Positions 10,190 through 18,088 of a stretch of 64,000 nucleotides of DNA are shown here, one piece after another. The notes below the pieces were generated by a model. The model saw only the letters and a list, made by a program, of their open reading frames with translations. It was not told the DNA's origin and made no database searches. The DNA comes from Prostheceraeus crozeri (Eukaryota; Platyhelminthes; Polycladida; Euryleptidae). Each line of letters begins with the position of its first letter. Positions within the stretch are counted from its first letter, which is position 1. The position numbers and the translations under genes were made by a program. The DNA is taken from NCBI GenBank assembly GCA_907163375.1, contig CAJQUW010001859.1, positions 310,001-374,000 of the forward strand, written 5' to 3'.

Positions 10190-10221
10190 AAGCATAAGCG
10201 CTTTCTTTTCTTCAGATGCTT
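10190..10221 (-). ncRNA. hammerhead-ribozyme-like motif without stem II (PLE copy 3)
   Basis: Minus strand, 32 nt. Stem I is AAGCAT (10221-10216) paired with ATGCTT (10195-10190), 6 perfect pairs. The core is CTGAAGA (10215-10209), then only AAA where stem II should be, then GAAA (10205-10202). Stem III is the self-complementary AGCGCT, and the unpaired base before the cleavage site is U (10196). All invariant core bases (CUGANGA, GAA, A15.1-U16.1, H17) are present. The 3-nt linker makes it resemble engineered minizymes, which work best as dimers; the palindromic stem III would allow dimer pairing. It starts 99 nt after the PLE stop. Activity is not demonstrated. Confidence 0.55.
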
Positions 10222-10320
10222 TATAAGTAATGAGATTCAGATAACATGCTATTTACAAAATTTGAAATATACATCATAAAGTTAGTCATTAGAAATAACA
10301 TGGAAATTTGGAACACATCT

Positions 10321-11159
10321 TCAAAGTGATAGGATTATGTACAGCATAGATATCTGTTGACGGCAAGATAATTCGGTCGAATTGAGTGATGGATCAAAGG
10401 ATTCAATGAAATATCTTTCTTTGTTTTTTCTTTCTACATCACAATCAGGAAACATCTTATAAAAAGGGAAAATAGAGAAAGATTTTCGTCCACATACATC
10501 TAAATGTTCACTTACACTTATCTGTCTGTAATTAGGGTTGTTTATCTGTTGTTTGTGAATTCTTGCTCTGCACCTTATTGTATTTTTAGTCTCGCCAATG
10601 TAATATTGGTTGCATCCGTGGCATGTAATTACGTAGATAACATTTTGTTGTTACATGTCTTATTGTAAAAATCTTTCCATTGAAATTATGCATAGATCCT
10701 TCCCTTAAATAATTACAATTTTCACATCTAGGATCTTCACATTTCTTTACAGAATATATTTTGTTTGTTGTTAGTTTAGAACTGCATAAAATTCTCTTGA
10801 GACTTTTTGGTTGTCGTTTACTTATAATGAATTTTGAGTTTTGGAATATGTTTTAGTTCGTTCATCTTCTGTTAGCATTGAATTCAAAGAATGGATTGTT
10901 GGGGAAATATTTGGATTTTTTGGATTATTTGTCGACAAAAGGAATAAGAGATTGATTGTCATTGTTGGCATTTAAATTTTGTTGCTCAGTTAAGAGTTGA
11001 GATCGATCAAATTGTAAGGCCTTGTCAATTCCATTTAATATTAATTTTTTGGGATACTTTTGTTTAGTTAAAAAAGAGTTCAATTCTTGAAGTCGCTCAT
11101 GCCTTACTTGTGGATCGCTAACAATTACACAAATGCGACGATCTTTTTCGTAGTAGACT
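10321..11159 (-). pseudogene. PLE RT thumb, linker and GIY-YIG endonuclease (copy 3)
   Basis: Minus-strand reading begins inside the RT thumb: YYEKDRRICVIVSDPQVRHE and LQELNSFLTKQKYPKKLIL. It continues through the linker (FVSTNNPKNPNIFPTIHSL, KRQPKSLKRIL), the cysteine block CEDPRCENCNYLREGSMH and the nuclease (CHGCNQYYIGETKNTIRCRA, RIHKQQINNPNY, VSEHLDVC). The C-terminal block is RYFIESFDPSLNSTELS, with the stop at 10323-10321. Frame changes near 10930, 10850 and 10640 break it. The RT palm is missing, so it is 5'-truncated, as is common for PLE insertions. It abuts copy 4, which runs the other way. Confidence 0.83.
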
Positions 11160-11160
11160 G

Positions 11161-11367
11161 ACTGTTCATAGACAGCAAATCAATAATAAGCAATATAGAA
11201 TCCTTAGTGTTAGTGCTCATATTCCCATGTGTTGTAGAAATCTTCCGATGCCTTTTGAAGCTGCGCCAATATATCAACTGCATCCATCTACGAATCGTTT
11301 GGACAGAGACAAAAAAGAGCAGTATTTTATTTCTATGCTTAAACCTAGTTTGAATGCTGCTTCATAG
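11161..11367 (+). pseudogene. PLE GIY-YIG endonuclease C-terminal fragment (copy 4)
   Basis: A continuous 68-codon plus-strand frame: TVHRQQINNKQYRILSVSAH, PMCCRNLPMPFEAAPIYQL, then DRDKKEQYFISMLKPSLNAA and TAG (11365-11367). It is the last third of a PLE nuclease, equivalent to the ends of copies 3 and 5. Its 5' junction abuts copy 3 directly in opposite orientation. Copy 5 starts 57 bases downstream in the same orientation, a head-to-tail arrangement typical of PLE clusters. Confidence 0.8.
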
Positions 11368-11423
11368 ATTTTGTATGTATTTTAGTTTATTTAGTTTTAA
11401 ATCAATCATTCCCATGAGTAGCC

Positions 11424-11994
11424 TTGCATGTCCATAACAAGAATAATCCGAAAACTTTCAATGATTTAATTCAACCAATATCCAATTATTTAAGATTGAA
11501 CGACTCATTCAAGAACTGTACAATAAAAGCCTCATATAAGCAACCAAAATCATTGATTTCTTTGTTGAACAACAACAATCGGAAAACGATTAATGGAATA
11601 ACTAAATGTGATAATAAACTATGCGAAACATGTAAAACCATGATAGCATGAAGAACGATTCATTTTAGAAAATGCTGGAAAAACTTTTGACATAAGAAAT
11701 AACTTCAATTGTAAATCATCAAATATTATCTATAAATTGGAATGTTCATGCGGACAGTATTACATCGGTCAAATGGGCGACACATTTAATCACAGAATGA
11801 CATTGCACCGCCAACATATCGCCAATCAACATTATGCCGTGTTAAAAGTCAGTAAACACATAAGTGACTGTGAAGGAAAATTCAAGTCGGCCCCCTTCTA
11901 TCAACTACCGCCTACAGCAACCAAGATTGAGCGAGAACATAAAGAAGCTATGTTCATCAATTTATTTCGGCCTTCTTTGAATAGTAATTGTTGA
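11424..11994 (+). pseudogene. PLE linker and GIY-YIG endonuclease (copy 5)
   Basis: The first part is the linker (HVHNKNNPKTFNDLIQPI, SYKQPKSLISLLN) and the cysteine block CDNKLCETCKTMI. After a frame change and stop near 11650 it continues with ENAGKTFDIRNNFNC and SSNIIYKLECSCGQYYIGQ. This gives Y-L and YIG with the usual ECSCG cysteines, then RMTLHRQHI, SKHISDC and the C-terminal EAMFINLFRPSLNSNC and TGA. The RT is absent (5' truncation). A decayed hammerhead-like motif follows 88 nt after the stop. Confidence 0.85.
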
Positions 11995-12082
11995 GTACTT
12001 TCATTTTAGATATCTCAATGATTTTCATAGATCTATCTTTATAGTTTGTAAATGATTCTATGTAACATACTTGTTTCATTCT

Positions 12083-12131
12083 ATGCAGTGCCTTGAAAAG
12101 CGAGACAACTCGTGAAATCGATCGGCAGCAT
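12083..12131 (+). ncRNA. decayed hammerhead-ribozyme-like motif (PLE copy 5)
   Basis: Stem I is ATGC-AG-TGCC (12083-12092) pairing with GGCA-GCAT (12124-12131), with an AG bulge. The core reads TTGAAAA (12093-12099) instead of CTGANGA, so C3 and G8 are changed. Stem II is GCGAG/CTCGT with an ACAA loop. GAAA is at 12114-12117. Stem III is the self-complementary ATCGAT, followed by C at the cleavage position (12123). G8 is catalytic in hammerheads, so this copy should be inactive. The architecture is otherwise complete. Confidence 0.55.
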
Positions 12132-12208
12132 GATTAAACTCAGTTTGAGGTACCCTTCTAGTTTTTATTTTTCTATACAATAACCTTTACCATTTATACC
12201 ATTTTACT

Positions 12209-12221
12209 TATATATATATAT
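12209..12221. repeat. short (TA)n tract after PLE copy 5
   Basis: Thirteen bases of TA repeat, 77 bases after the hammerhead-like motif of copy 5. Confidence 0.8.
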
Positions 12222-12319
12222 TGACAATGAGGTTTTTCCAACTTAAGTATTCAAAGTGCTAAATGCCTAAAAAAACAGAGCGTTATATAGTAAATAAGCA
12301 AGCGGAGTTGGATTACTGA

Positions 12320-12383
12320 TTTATTGCCATAACTGCAAGTTTCACGGAGATGCAAATATTACCGATCGTCAGACAGCAATAAA
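12320..12383 (-). ncRNA. hammerhead ribozyme with complete core (PLE copy 6 3' UTR)
   Basis: Minus strand. Stem I is TTTATTGCTGT (12383-12373) pairing over 11 positions with ATGGCAATAAA (12330-12320), two of them G-U. The core CTGACGA (12372-12366) matches CUGANGA. Stem II has CGG/CCG (12364-12362 with 12347-12345) and a long loop. GAAA is at 12343-12340. Stem III is ACT/AGT with a TGC loop. U at 12331 is the H17 base, so cleavage is predicted between 12331 and 12330. Every invariant position is retained. It begins 91 nt after the stop codon of minus-strand PLE copy 6. Hammerheads are known from PLEs; this instance is read from the sequence and untested. Confidence 0.72.
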
Positions 12384-12469
12384 AGGGAAGAATCTCAATA
12401 TTAAAAATCAAGGCTATACATATACATTTGAATTCAAATATGCATATGGACATGCATTGAGTATGAGAC
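12378..12469. repeat. 92-bp direct repeat, copy 1 (PLE 3' UTR)
   Basis: Matches 12780-12871 at 88 of 92 positions by eye. It is the 3' UTR immediately after PLE copy 6 on the minus strand and includes part of the 5' strand of the hammerhead stem I. Confidence 0.85.
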
Positions 12470-12474
12470 TATGG

Positions 12475-12717
12475 TCAAATGTTGGATAAAAGAAATTTTC
12501 TACGATGTCTACATTGTGATATCATTTCACTCTTTTTGTTAATCAGATATTCAGATTTAGATGTTATAATATAAAATTTCTCTGTCAAACATAAATTGCA
12601 GAATCTGCTGCCACAAGGATATGGTCTAGTATGTTGCACTATACTCCATCTGATGTCAAAGTTTTTGTTTTTATTTCTAAGAGACCATAAATACTTTGAT
12701 AATGATGTTTCGTTCAT
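12475..12717 (-). pseudogene. C-terminus of a YRDD-type PLE (copy 6)
   Basis: An 80-codon minus-strand frame: TSLSKYLWSLRNKNKNFDIR, then WSIVQHTRPYPCGSRFCNLC, LTEKFYII and ISQCRHRRKFLLSNI. It aligns along its length with the last 85 residues of the 710-codon PLE at 13062-15194, including the C-x-LC and CRHR cysteine/histidine pattern. Only the end of the protein remains. The rest of the copy is replaced by sequence leading to the inverted repeat at 12752. Confidence 0.85.
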
Positions 12718-12779
12718 GTATTTTTGTTGTTATCAACCATTATCAAAGTAGCTCCGCTTGCTTATTTACTATATATATA

Positions 12780-12871
12780 AATAAAAGGGAAGAATCTCAA
12801 TATTAAAAATCGAGGCTATACATATACATTTGAATTCAAATAGACATGTGGACATGCATTGAGTATGAGAC
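12780..12871. repeat. 92-bp direct repeat, copy 2 (PLE 3' UTR, broken in ribozyme stem I)
   Basis: Second copy of 12378-12469. Its match stops inside the 5' strand of the hammerhead stem I, and on its other side it runs into the long (TA)n at 12893. It is thus a sliver of another minus-strand PLE 3' UTR. Confidence 0.82.
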
Positions 12872-12889
12872 ATTATGATGATACTTATG

Positions 12890-12892
<3 letters not shown>

Positions 12893-12973
<81 letters not shown>
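12893..12973. repeat. (AT)40 microsatellite
   Basis: Eighty-one bases of perfect AT repeat, 88 bases upstream of the start codon of PLE copy 7. The Ile-Tyr ORFs across it on both strands are translation artefacts. Confidence 0.95.
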
Positions 12974-12977
<4 letters not shown>

Positions 12978-13061
12978 GAGCACTTTCTTCGAATACGCTT
13001 CAAACCCTTGGTGAAATTGCTCCTACTCCGCGAAGGTTGAGCACTTTGAACAAATTCGATT

Positions 13062-15194
13062 ATGATGGAGAAATTTAACTTGGATTTTTCGAATAAGAAC
13101 ATTCTACTACCTACAGAGGAACAGTACAAGATGCAATTACTATCCAAAATTGAAACTTTTATAAAGCGATTAAGATGGAGAGCAATCAATTTCAGTGTGG
13201 AGGGAGAAAATGCCGTTCCCTACGATGATACAATTAATTATGGTCTCAGAAGTCCCAACTGCCCTCATCCTGTTAGAGAATTGGAAAATTTTGAAAACGA
13301 CTTATTTGATTTGGTGAATAAGATAAAGTTCCGAAAAGTTAACTGCGACTTTCAAAGTCATATGAGAAGTAAAATGCAAGAAATCAAAAAGTGTGATCAA
13401 CTGCTTGTTTCTGCTGACAAGACTTCAAATATTTACAAGGTTCCTCCTGAGGAATACAAGCAACTTCTTCATGGTTCTATAACAAAATCATATAAGAAGG
13501 CTCGTTTGAATATTCAAAATGATATCATAATGGAAGGGAAACGCATTGCTACCACCTTCAATGTTGCCAATAAAATGGAAGTTTATGGCGAAAACGAATG
13601 TTTCATTACCTTAAAGGATCACAAGGACAATTTCCCAAATAATCCTTCGACACGCTTGATAAATCCGTCGAAAAACGAAGTTGGTCGTATTAGCAAGCAT
13701 ATCTTGGTTGATATCAATTCAAAGTTGAGAGCTTCTACTGCTGTTTTACAATGGATGAATACGACTGACGTTATTTCATGGTTTAATGATTTGAAGTATA
13801 AACAATCGGGAAAATTCATGGTATTTGACATTAAAGATTTCTATCCATCTATAACTGAAAACTTACTCGATCAGTGCTTAAAGTTTGCGGCTGACTTTGT
13901 CAAAATCGATCATCAATCGCTGAATACTATCAAGCATGCTCGAAAATGGCTGTTATTTAATAATGGTGAGCCATGGGTAAAGAAAGAAAACGAAAAGTTC
14001 GATGTATCAATGGGATCTTATGACGGCGCAGAAATTTGTGAATTGGTCGGAATTTTCTTGTTGCATATATTATCCAAAGAATTCGATACAAATTCGGTTG
14101 GATTATATCGGGATGATGGTTTGGCCTACTTTAATAACATCACTGGACGCCAAGATGACATAATTAGAAAGAGGTTTCACGAAATCTTCAAGTATTATGG
14201 ACTCCACTTGGACATATCATGCAATCTCAAGATTGTGAATTACTTGGACATCACTTCAGACCTTAATGATGAAACGTACAAGCCTTTCCGGAAACCAGAA
14301 CAAGATGTTTTGTACATTAACGCCAAGTCCAATCATCCTCAGTGTATTATTAAGCAAATACTCACAAATGTAGAAAAGCGGTTATCTGAGTTATCATCAA
14401 ACGAGAGCACATTCAACGACTCAGCTGATTTTTATCAGAAAATGCTGCACAACAATGGTTACGCGCACAAGCTCACCTATCAGAGTACTGAAAATAAAAG
14501 TCAACAAGAGAAGAAAAATCGAAAAAGAGTGATTACATGGTTTAACCCTCCATATAGCAAGAGTGTTTCTACAAACATTGGTCGGATATTTCTTGCTCTA
14601 ATTGATAAGCACTTTCACAAAGACCACATGTACAGGAAGATATTCAACCGCAATACAATCAAATTGAGCTACAGCTGCATGCCAAACGTGAAGCAGATTA
14701 TTAATGGACATAACAAGAAAGTAATGGAAAAAGAAGGGAAATCAAATGATGATAAAATGTGTAACTGTCTTAAAAAAGAGCAATGCCCCCTGAGAAACGA
14801 ATGTCTCACAAAGAATATGGTGTATGAAGCAACAATCTCCTGCGACGACTCCAAATATGAAGACAGAAAATACATCGGGATATGTGAAGGAACTTTCAAA
14901 TTAAGATTTGCGAATCACAAAAAATCTTTCAATCATGAGAAATACAAAAGTGAAACTGAACTATCAAAAGAATATTGGAAATTAAAAGAAGGCAATAAAA
15001 ATCCTAAAGTAGTATGGTCAATAAGAAGGAGATGCAAGCCATTCAAGCCTGGTGTATCAAAATGTGATTTGTGTCTTTATGAAAAATATTTCATTCTGAC
15101 GGATCAGACTGGCAAATTATTAAACAGGAGAAGTGAACTGGTGTCAAAGTGTCGGCACAGAAACAAGCACTTGCTTGCTAACTTCAGACTGTGA
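13062..15194 (+). CDS. Penelope-like retroelement polyprotein, RT plus GIY-YIG, intact 710 codons (copy 7)
   Basis: ATG at 13062 follows an in-frame TGA at 13047, which supports this start. The protein opens FNLDFSNKNILLP. RT blocks: ADKTSNIY (118-125), CFITLKDHKDNFPNN (about 180-194), KFMVFDIKDFYPSI with the first catalytic Asp (251-264), DVSMGSYDGAEICELVG (about 314-330) and GLYRDDG with the DD pair (347-353). The thumb region has VNYLDITSDL and NAKSNHPQCIIKQI. A CNCLKKEQCPLRNEC cluster (567-581) precedes a GIY-YIG nuclease (MVYEATIS, then YIGICEGTFKLRF at 604). The tail carries a second Cys/His set: CKPF, CDLC, CRHRNKH. No frameshift or stop is present. The YRDD motif and Cys-rich tail mark a group distinct from copies 1-5. 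Activity is unproven. Confidence 0.92.
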   Translation: MMEKFNLDFSNKNILLPTEEQYKMQLLSKIETFIKRLRWRAINFSVEGENAVPYDDTINYGLRSPNCPHPVRELENFENDLFDLVNKIKFRKVNCDFQSHMRSKMQEIKKCDQLLVSADKTSNIYKVPPEEYKQLLHGSITKSYKKARLNIQNDIIMEGKRIATTFNVANKMEVYGENECFITLKDHKDNFPNNPSTRLINPSKNEVGRISKHILVDINSKLRASTAVLQWMNTTDVISWFNDLKYKQSGKFMVFDIKDFYPSITENLLDQCLKFAADFVKIDHQSLNTIKHARKWLLFNNGEPWVKKENEKFDVSMGSYDGAEICELVGIFLLHILSKEFDTNSVGLYRDDGLAYFNNITGRQDDIIRKRFHEIFKYYGLHLDISCNLKIVNYLDITSDLNDETYKPFRKPEQDVLYINAKSNHPQCIIKQILTNVEKRLSELSSNESTFNDSADFYQKMLHNNGYAHKLTYQSTENKSQQEKKNRKRVITWFNPPYSKSVSTNIGRIFLALIDKHFHKDHMYRKIFNRNTIKLSYSCMPNVKQIINGHNKKVMEKEGKSNDDKMCNCLKKEQCPLRNECLTKNMVYEATISCDDSKYEDRKYIGICEGTFKLRFANHKKSFNHEKYKSETELSKEYWKLKEGNKNPKVVWSIRRRCKPFKPGVSKCDLCLYEKYFILTDQTGKLLNRRSELVSKCRHRNKHLLANFRL

Positions 15195-15273
15195 ATTTTA
15201 CGCCCCGCACACTTCTGACTACTATTTAGGCATAGAAAATTAGGCATTCAGATAAACAGTTTATTTCTATTTA

Positions 15274-16929
15274 CAGATTGTTTCATAAAAAATGGATCAC
15301 CCCTAAACATCGCCTTAACTTAAACTTTGTCTAACTCCGCCAAACTTGAACGAATTTCTCTGAAATTTGGAAGATATGTCAGTTGTGTTTACTAATATCA
15401 TTGTTGGAAATTTCAAGCATGAATATTGAGTTGTTTTCCTGTTATAGATAAAAAAGTAGTAGATAATTTGATCTTCATTTAGCAATGTTACACAAAATTA
15501 TACCTCACTCTTATAAAATTACATTTGTTTCCTTTGTTATGTAATATGTTGTTATAGAAGCCAAAAGCTATCAAGCAAAACAAAAATAAAGAAAATCCGT
15601 CAATCAGAGCCAGTATAGCACCATTATTCATCAGCAATAATGCAACTGCTACATGTGATTAACTGGACTTCATGTTCCATAGCTTCCTGACTTCGTTGCG
15701 GTGGTGTTGGCAGCACTCCTGATTGCTTTCAGCTAGAAATCTATCTCTTACCGGTTGAAAACAATACAAAGCACAAATGAACAATAACGATATCGCATTC
15801 ACAAAAGGCAAAGTGTCAGCCTTGGTAGAACTAGGGTTTTCTTTGCGAGCTACAAGCAAGCGACTAAATGTCCCTTACACAAATGTGCATCGATGGCATA
15901 ATGATGATTTTCGACTCTGTCGTAAAGAGGGCTCTGGCCGTCCACGCAAAACATCCAAACGTAGAGACCGCCTAATTTTGAGATTTGTTAAAGTTGATCC
16001 AAGTCTCTCGTTAACTGAGATGGCTGCACTAGACTCGTCTATTTCTAAGTCCACTATTCGTAGAAGACTTATTGAGTCGAATTTCAAGAGCTGTAAGAGG
16101 CCCTCTCAGATCGAATTATCAGATCAGCATACAAAAAGACGTCTCAGATGGGCAATGAGTCATTGTCACTGGCGAAATCAATGGGATCGGGTTGTCTGGT
16201 CTGATGAGGCATCAGTCCGTCTGAAGGATAGTGATGGTCGATTGAGATTATGGATAAAATCTGATCAGAAAATTCCGAGACATTTACATCGTCCCCGGGT
16301 ACAAGGTGGTTCGACTCTACTGATTTGGGCTGGCATTTGGACCAATGGCCGCTCTGAACTTCACATACAGCAAGGAACCATGAATTCTGAACGCTATGTG
16401 AATGTTTTGCGAATGAACATTGGCCAAATGACAGATCAACTTGGTGATCCATCGACTTGGCTGTTTATGGATGATAATGCTACGTGTCACAGGAGTAGTA
16501 GAGTCAACTTATGCAAGTCTCAATTAGGGCTTAGGACATTATCTTGGCCAGCTCGTTCTCCTGATCTGAATCCCATAGAAAATGTATGGAGTATTCTAAA
16601 ACGTAACGTTCGTCGTTCACTGCTACCTACAGATGGCGTATCACAACTTACGTCACTGTTAAAAAGAGAGTGGAGAAAGTTAGATCAGTCAAAAATCAAC
16701 GATATCATCGAATCAATGCCTAGACGAATTGGTAATGTCATTGACAATAAGGGTACGGCCACAAAATATTAGCTTCTTAAGAACCGTTACTGTATCATAG
16801 CTTATCAGATTATATAAGGACATTTAAATATATTAGGGACATGAAATAACATGAAAAATGCTTTCTGTATCATACTTATGTTTTATTTAGTCAAATTTTA
16901 GGATGATCCACTTTTTATGAAACGGACTG
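15274..16929 (+). mobile_element. Tc1-like DNA transposon inserted in the 3' UTR of PLE copy 7
   Basis: 1,656 bp. The left end starts CAGATTGTTTCATAAAAAAT. The reverse complement of the right end starts CAGTCCGTTTCATAAAAAGT. Similarity continues through TGGATCA and CCTAAA, giving imperfect inverted repeats of about 35 bp. TA flanks both sides (15272-15273, 16930-16931). The element lies between the PLE stop codon and its hammerhead motif and carries an open transposase ORF. Confidence 0.92.
15777..16772 (+). CDS. Tc1-like transposase, DD34E, apparently intact
   Basis: 331 residues, ATG to TAG. The N-terminal paired HTH region has ALVELGFSLRATSKRLNVPY and VHRWHNDD, a GRPRK linker (54-58), and a second HTH around SLTEMAALDSSISKSTIRRR. 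The catalytic triad is D143 (VVWSDEASV), D233 (LFMDDNATCH) and E268 (SPDLNPIENVW), with 34 residues between the last two, the Tc1 DD34E spacing. GGSTLLIWAGI is the usual glycine-rich region. The frame is uninterrupted and close to the normal Tc1 length of about 340. Such proteins bind the element's own inverted repeats and excise at TA sites. Confidence 0.93.
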   Translation: MNNNDIAFTKGKVSALVELGFSLRATSKRLNVPYTNVHRWHNDDFRLCRKEGSGRPRKTSKRRDRLILRFVKVDPSLSLTEMAALDSSISKSTIRRRLIESNFKSCKRPSQIELSDQHTKRRLRWAMSHCHWRNQWDRVVWSDEASVRLKDSDGRLRLWIKSDQKIPRHLHRPRVQGGSTLLIWAGIWTNGRSELHIQQGTMNSERYVNVLRMNIGQMTDQLGDPSTWLFMDDNATCHRSSRVNLCKSQLGLRTLSWPARSPDLNPIENVWSILKRNVRRSLLPTDGVSQLTSLLKREWRKLDQSKINDIIESMPRRIGNVIDNKGTATKY

Positions 16930-16980
16930 TATTTAGGCTATCTGTGATATTAACCAAAAGCTGTAGATTGCAATGTTCAT

Positions 16981-17026
16981 TTGGCTGATGATTGTATGAC
17001 CACATACATTAAACTCCGAGTACCAA
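16981..17026 (+). ncRNA. hammerhead-like motif with G12 substituted (PLE copy 7)
   Basis: Stem I is TTGG (16981-16984) with CCAA (17023-17026). The core CTGATGA is at 16985-16991. Stem II is TGTATG/CATACA with an ACCA loop (16993-17008), flanked by a T-T mismatch also seen in the minus-strand motif at 12320. The GAAA block reads TAAA (17010-17013), so the general-base G12 is U. Stem III is ACT/AGT with a CCG loop; the H17 base is A (17022). Without the Tc1 insertion it would start 128 nt after the PLE stop. The fold is complete but the G12 change should abolish most cleavage. Confidence 0.65.
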
Positions 17027-17055
17027 TACAAGCTATTTTTCTCTGATTAAACAAA

Positions 17056-17059
<4 letters not shown>

Positions 17060-17095
<36 letters not shown>
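17060..17095. repeat. (TA)18 microsatellite at the 3' end of PLE copy 7
   Basis: Thirty-six bases of TA repeat, 33 bases after the hammerhead-like motif at 16981-17026. Confidence 0.92.
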
Positions 17096-17099
<4 letters not shown>

Positions 17100-17117
17100 C
17101 TGAAATGAATTAATTTA

Positions 17118-17139
17118 TTTCAAACTTATAAGTTTGAAA
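17118..17139. repeat. 22-bp perfect palindrome
   Basis: TTTCAAACTTA followed by its reverse complement TAAGTTTGAAA. It lies between the (TA)n tract and the first hAT copy. Function unknown; it could act as a hairpin. Confidence 0.7.
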
Positions 17140-18088
17140 AATATTTTTAATGTTTTTAAAATATTAGTACCTGTATAAACGTTAAGATCATTATTTTATT
17201 AAAATAATAGATATAAAACTGACATACAAGCAAGCATGCCGGCACGTAAAAGGGGCAGCATGGGCAAGTATAAAAAAGGCATTTTGCATAATATGCACAC
17301 CTACATGTATATACAAGAAATTGGACTATTTTACACGCCTTTATTTATTTAAATTATATAACCATAGACCAGGAAGCACTTACTAGTTTCCCTGCCGCGC
17401 GAATCGCGCGGATTTCCATACTAGGCGTGGTGTAGAACGTTGTGGATCGAGCTTGATATCATTACATCGGAGCATGATAATCATCGCTTTGCAATAACAA
17501 TTAGCTGCGGTAGGAATAGTTCCGTAGTCCATAGGTTATTAGTCCATAGTATTGCATGTTCGCATCGGTATCGGCACCTTTATTTGTATCTAAAGTATGG
17601 GAACTTTTATTTGAAAATTTTGACTTTATATGTGATTTTTGAATTACTTTTCTTCTGCTTAAATGAATACGGAGTTCAAATGATCTTATATAGAGGTTTC
17701 TTTTAACAAATGCATAAACATAATGCCATGATTTAACAATATTATAAGTAGGTTCTATTCCGATGAAATAACGTGTGAAAATATGAGGCTTATAGAATAA
17801 GGAGAAGTTAAAAATATGACAATGTGATGCAACCGAAATCGAATCATATATTGTAGGTTCTATATACACTTTTACGTACAGTGACTTAAACTTGATATTC
17901 TTAATGTGTACTTAACTGTAAGGTTATTATTATTCACGACACCGGTATCCAGCTTTGATACGGAAAATATTCAAAAATAAAATATTTGATCAAATCATTA
18001 TGATCTATTTATGTACAAAATATCAAACAATATAATCTAAACCTCTGTGATAACTCTAATGATACAAACAAGAAAAACAAGAGCCAGA

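Larger units (their letters stand above)
12284..12775. repeat. 492-bp unit bounded by 24-bp inverted repeats, holding a PLE 3' end
   Basis: The 24 bases at 12284-12307 (TATATAGTAAATAAGCAAGC followed by GGAG) are exactly the reverse complement of 12752-12775. Between them, on the minus strand, lie the C-terminus of PLE copy 6, its 3' UTR and a hammerhead motif. A second inner inverted repeat (CTTTGATAATG type) occurs at about 12691-12703 and 12738-12750. This may be a small non-autonomous unit derived from a PLE terminus, or the usual inverted pLTR rearrangement of PLEs. Confidence 0.7.

Noticed and set aside
12378-12871. CRISPR-like or LTR interpretation of the 92-bp direct repeats
   Set aside because: Only two copies, in a eukaryotic retroelement 3' UTR, with no spacers, tRNA primer site or polypurine tract.
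12836-13189. Ile-Tyr repeat proteins on both strands
   Set aside because: Simple translation of the (AT)40 microsatellite.
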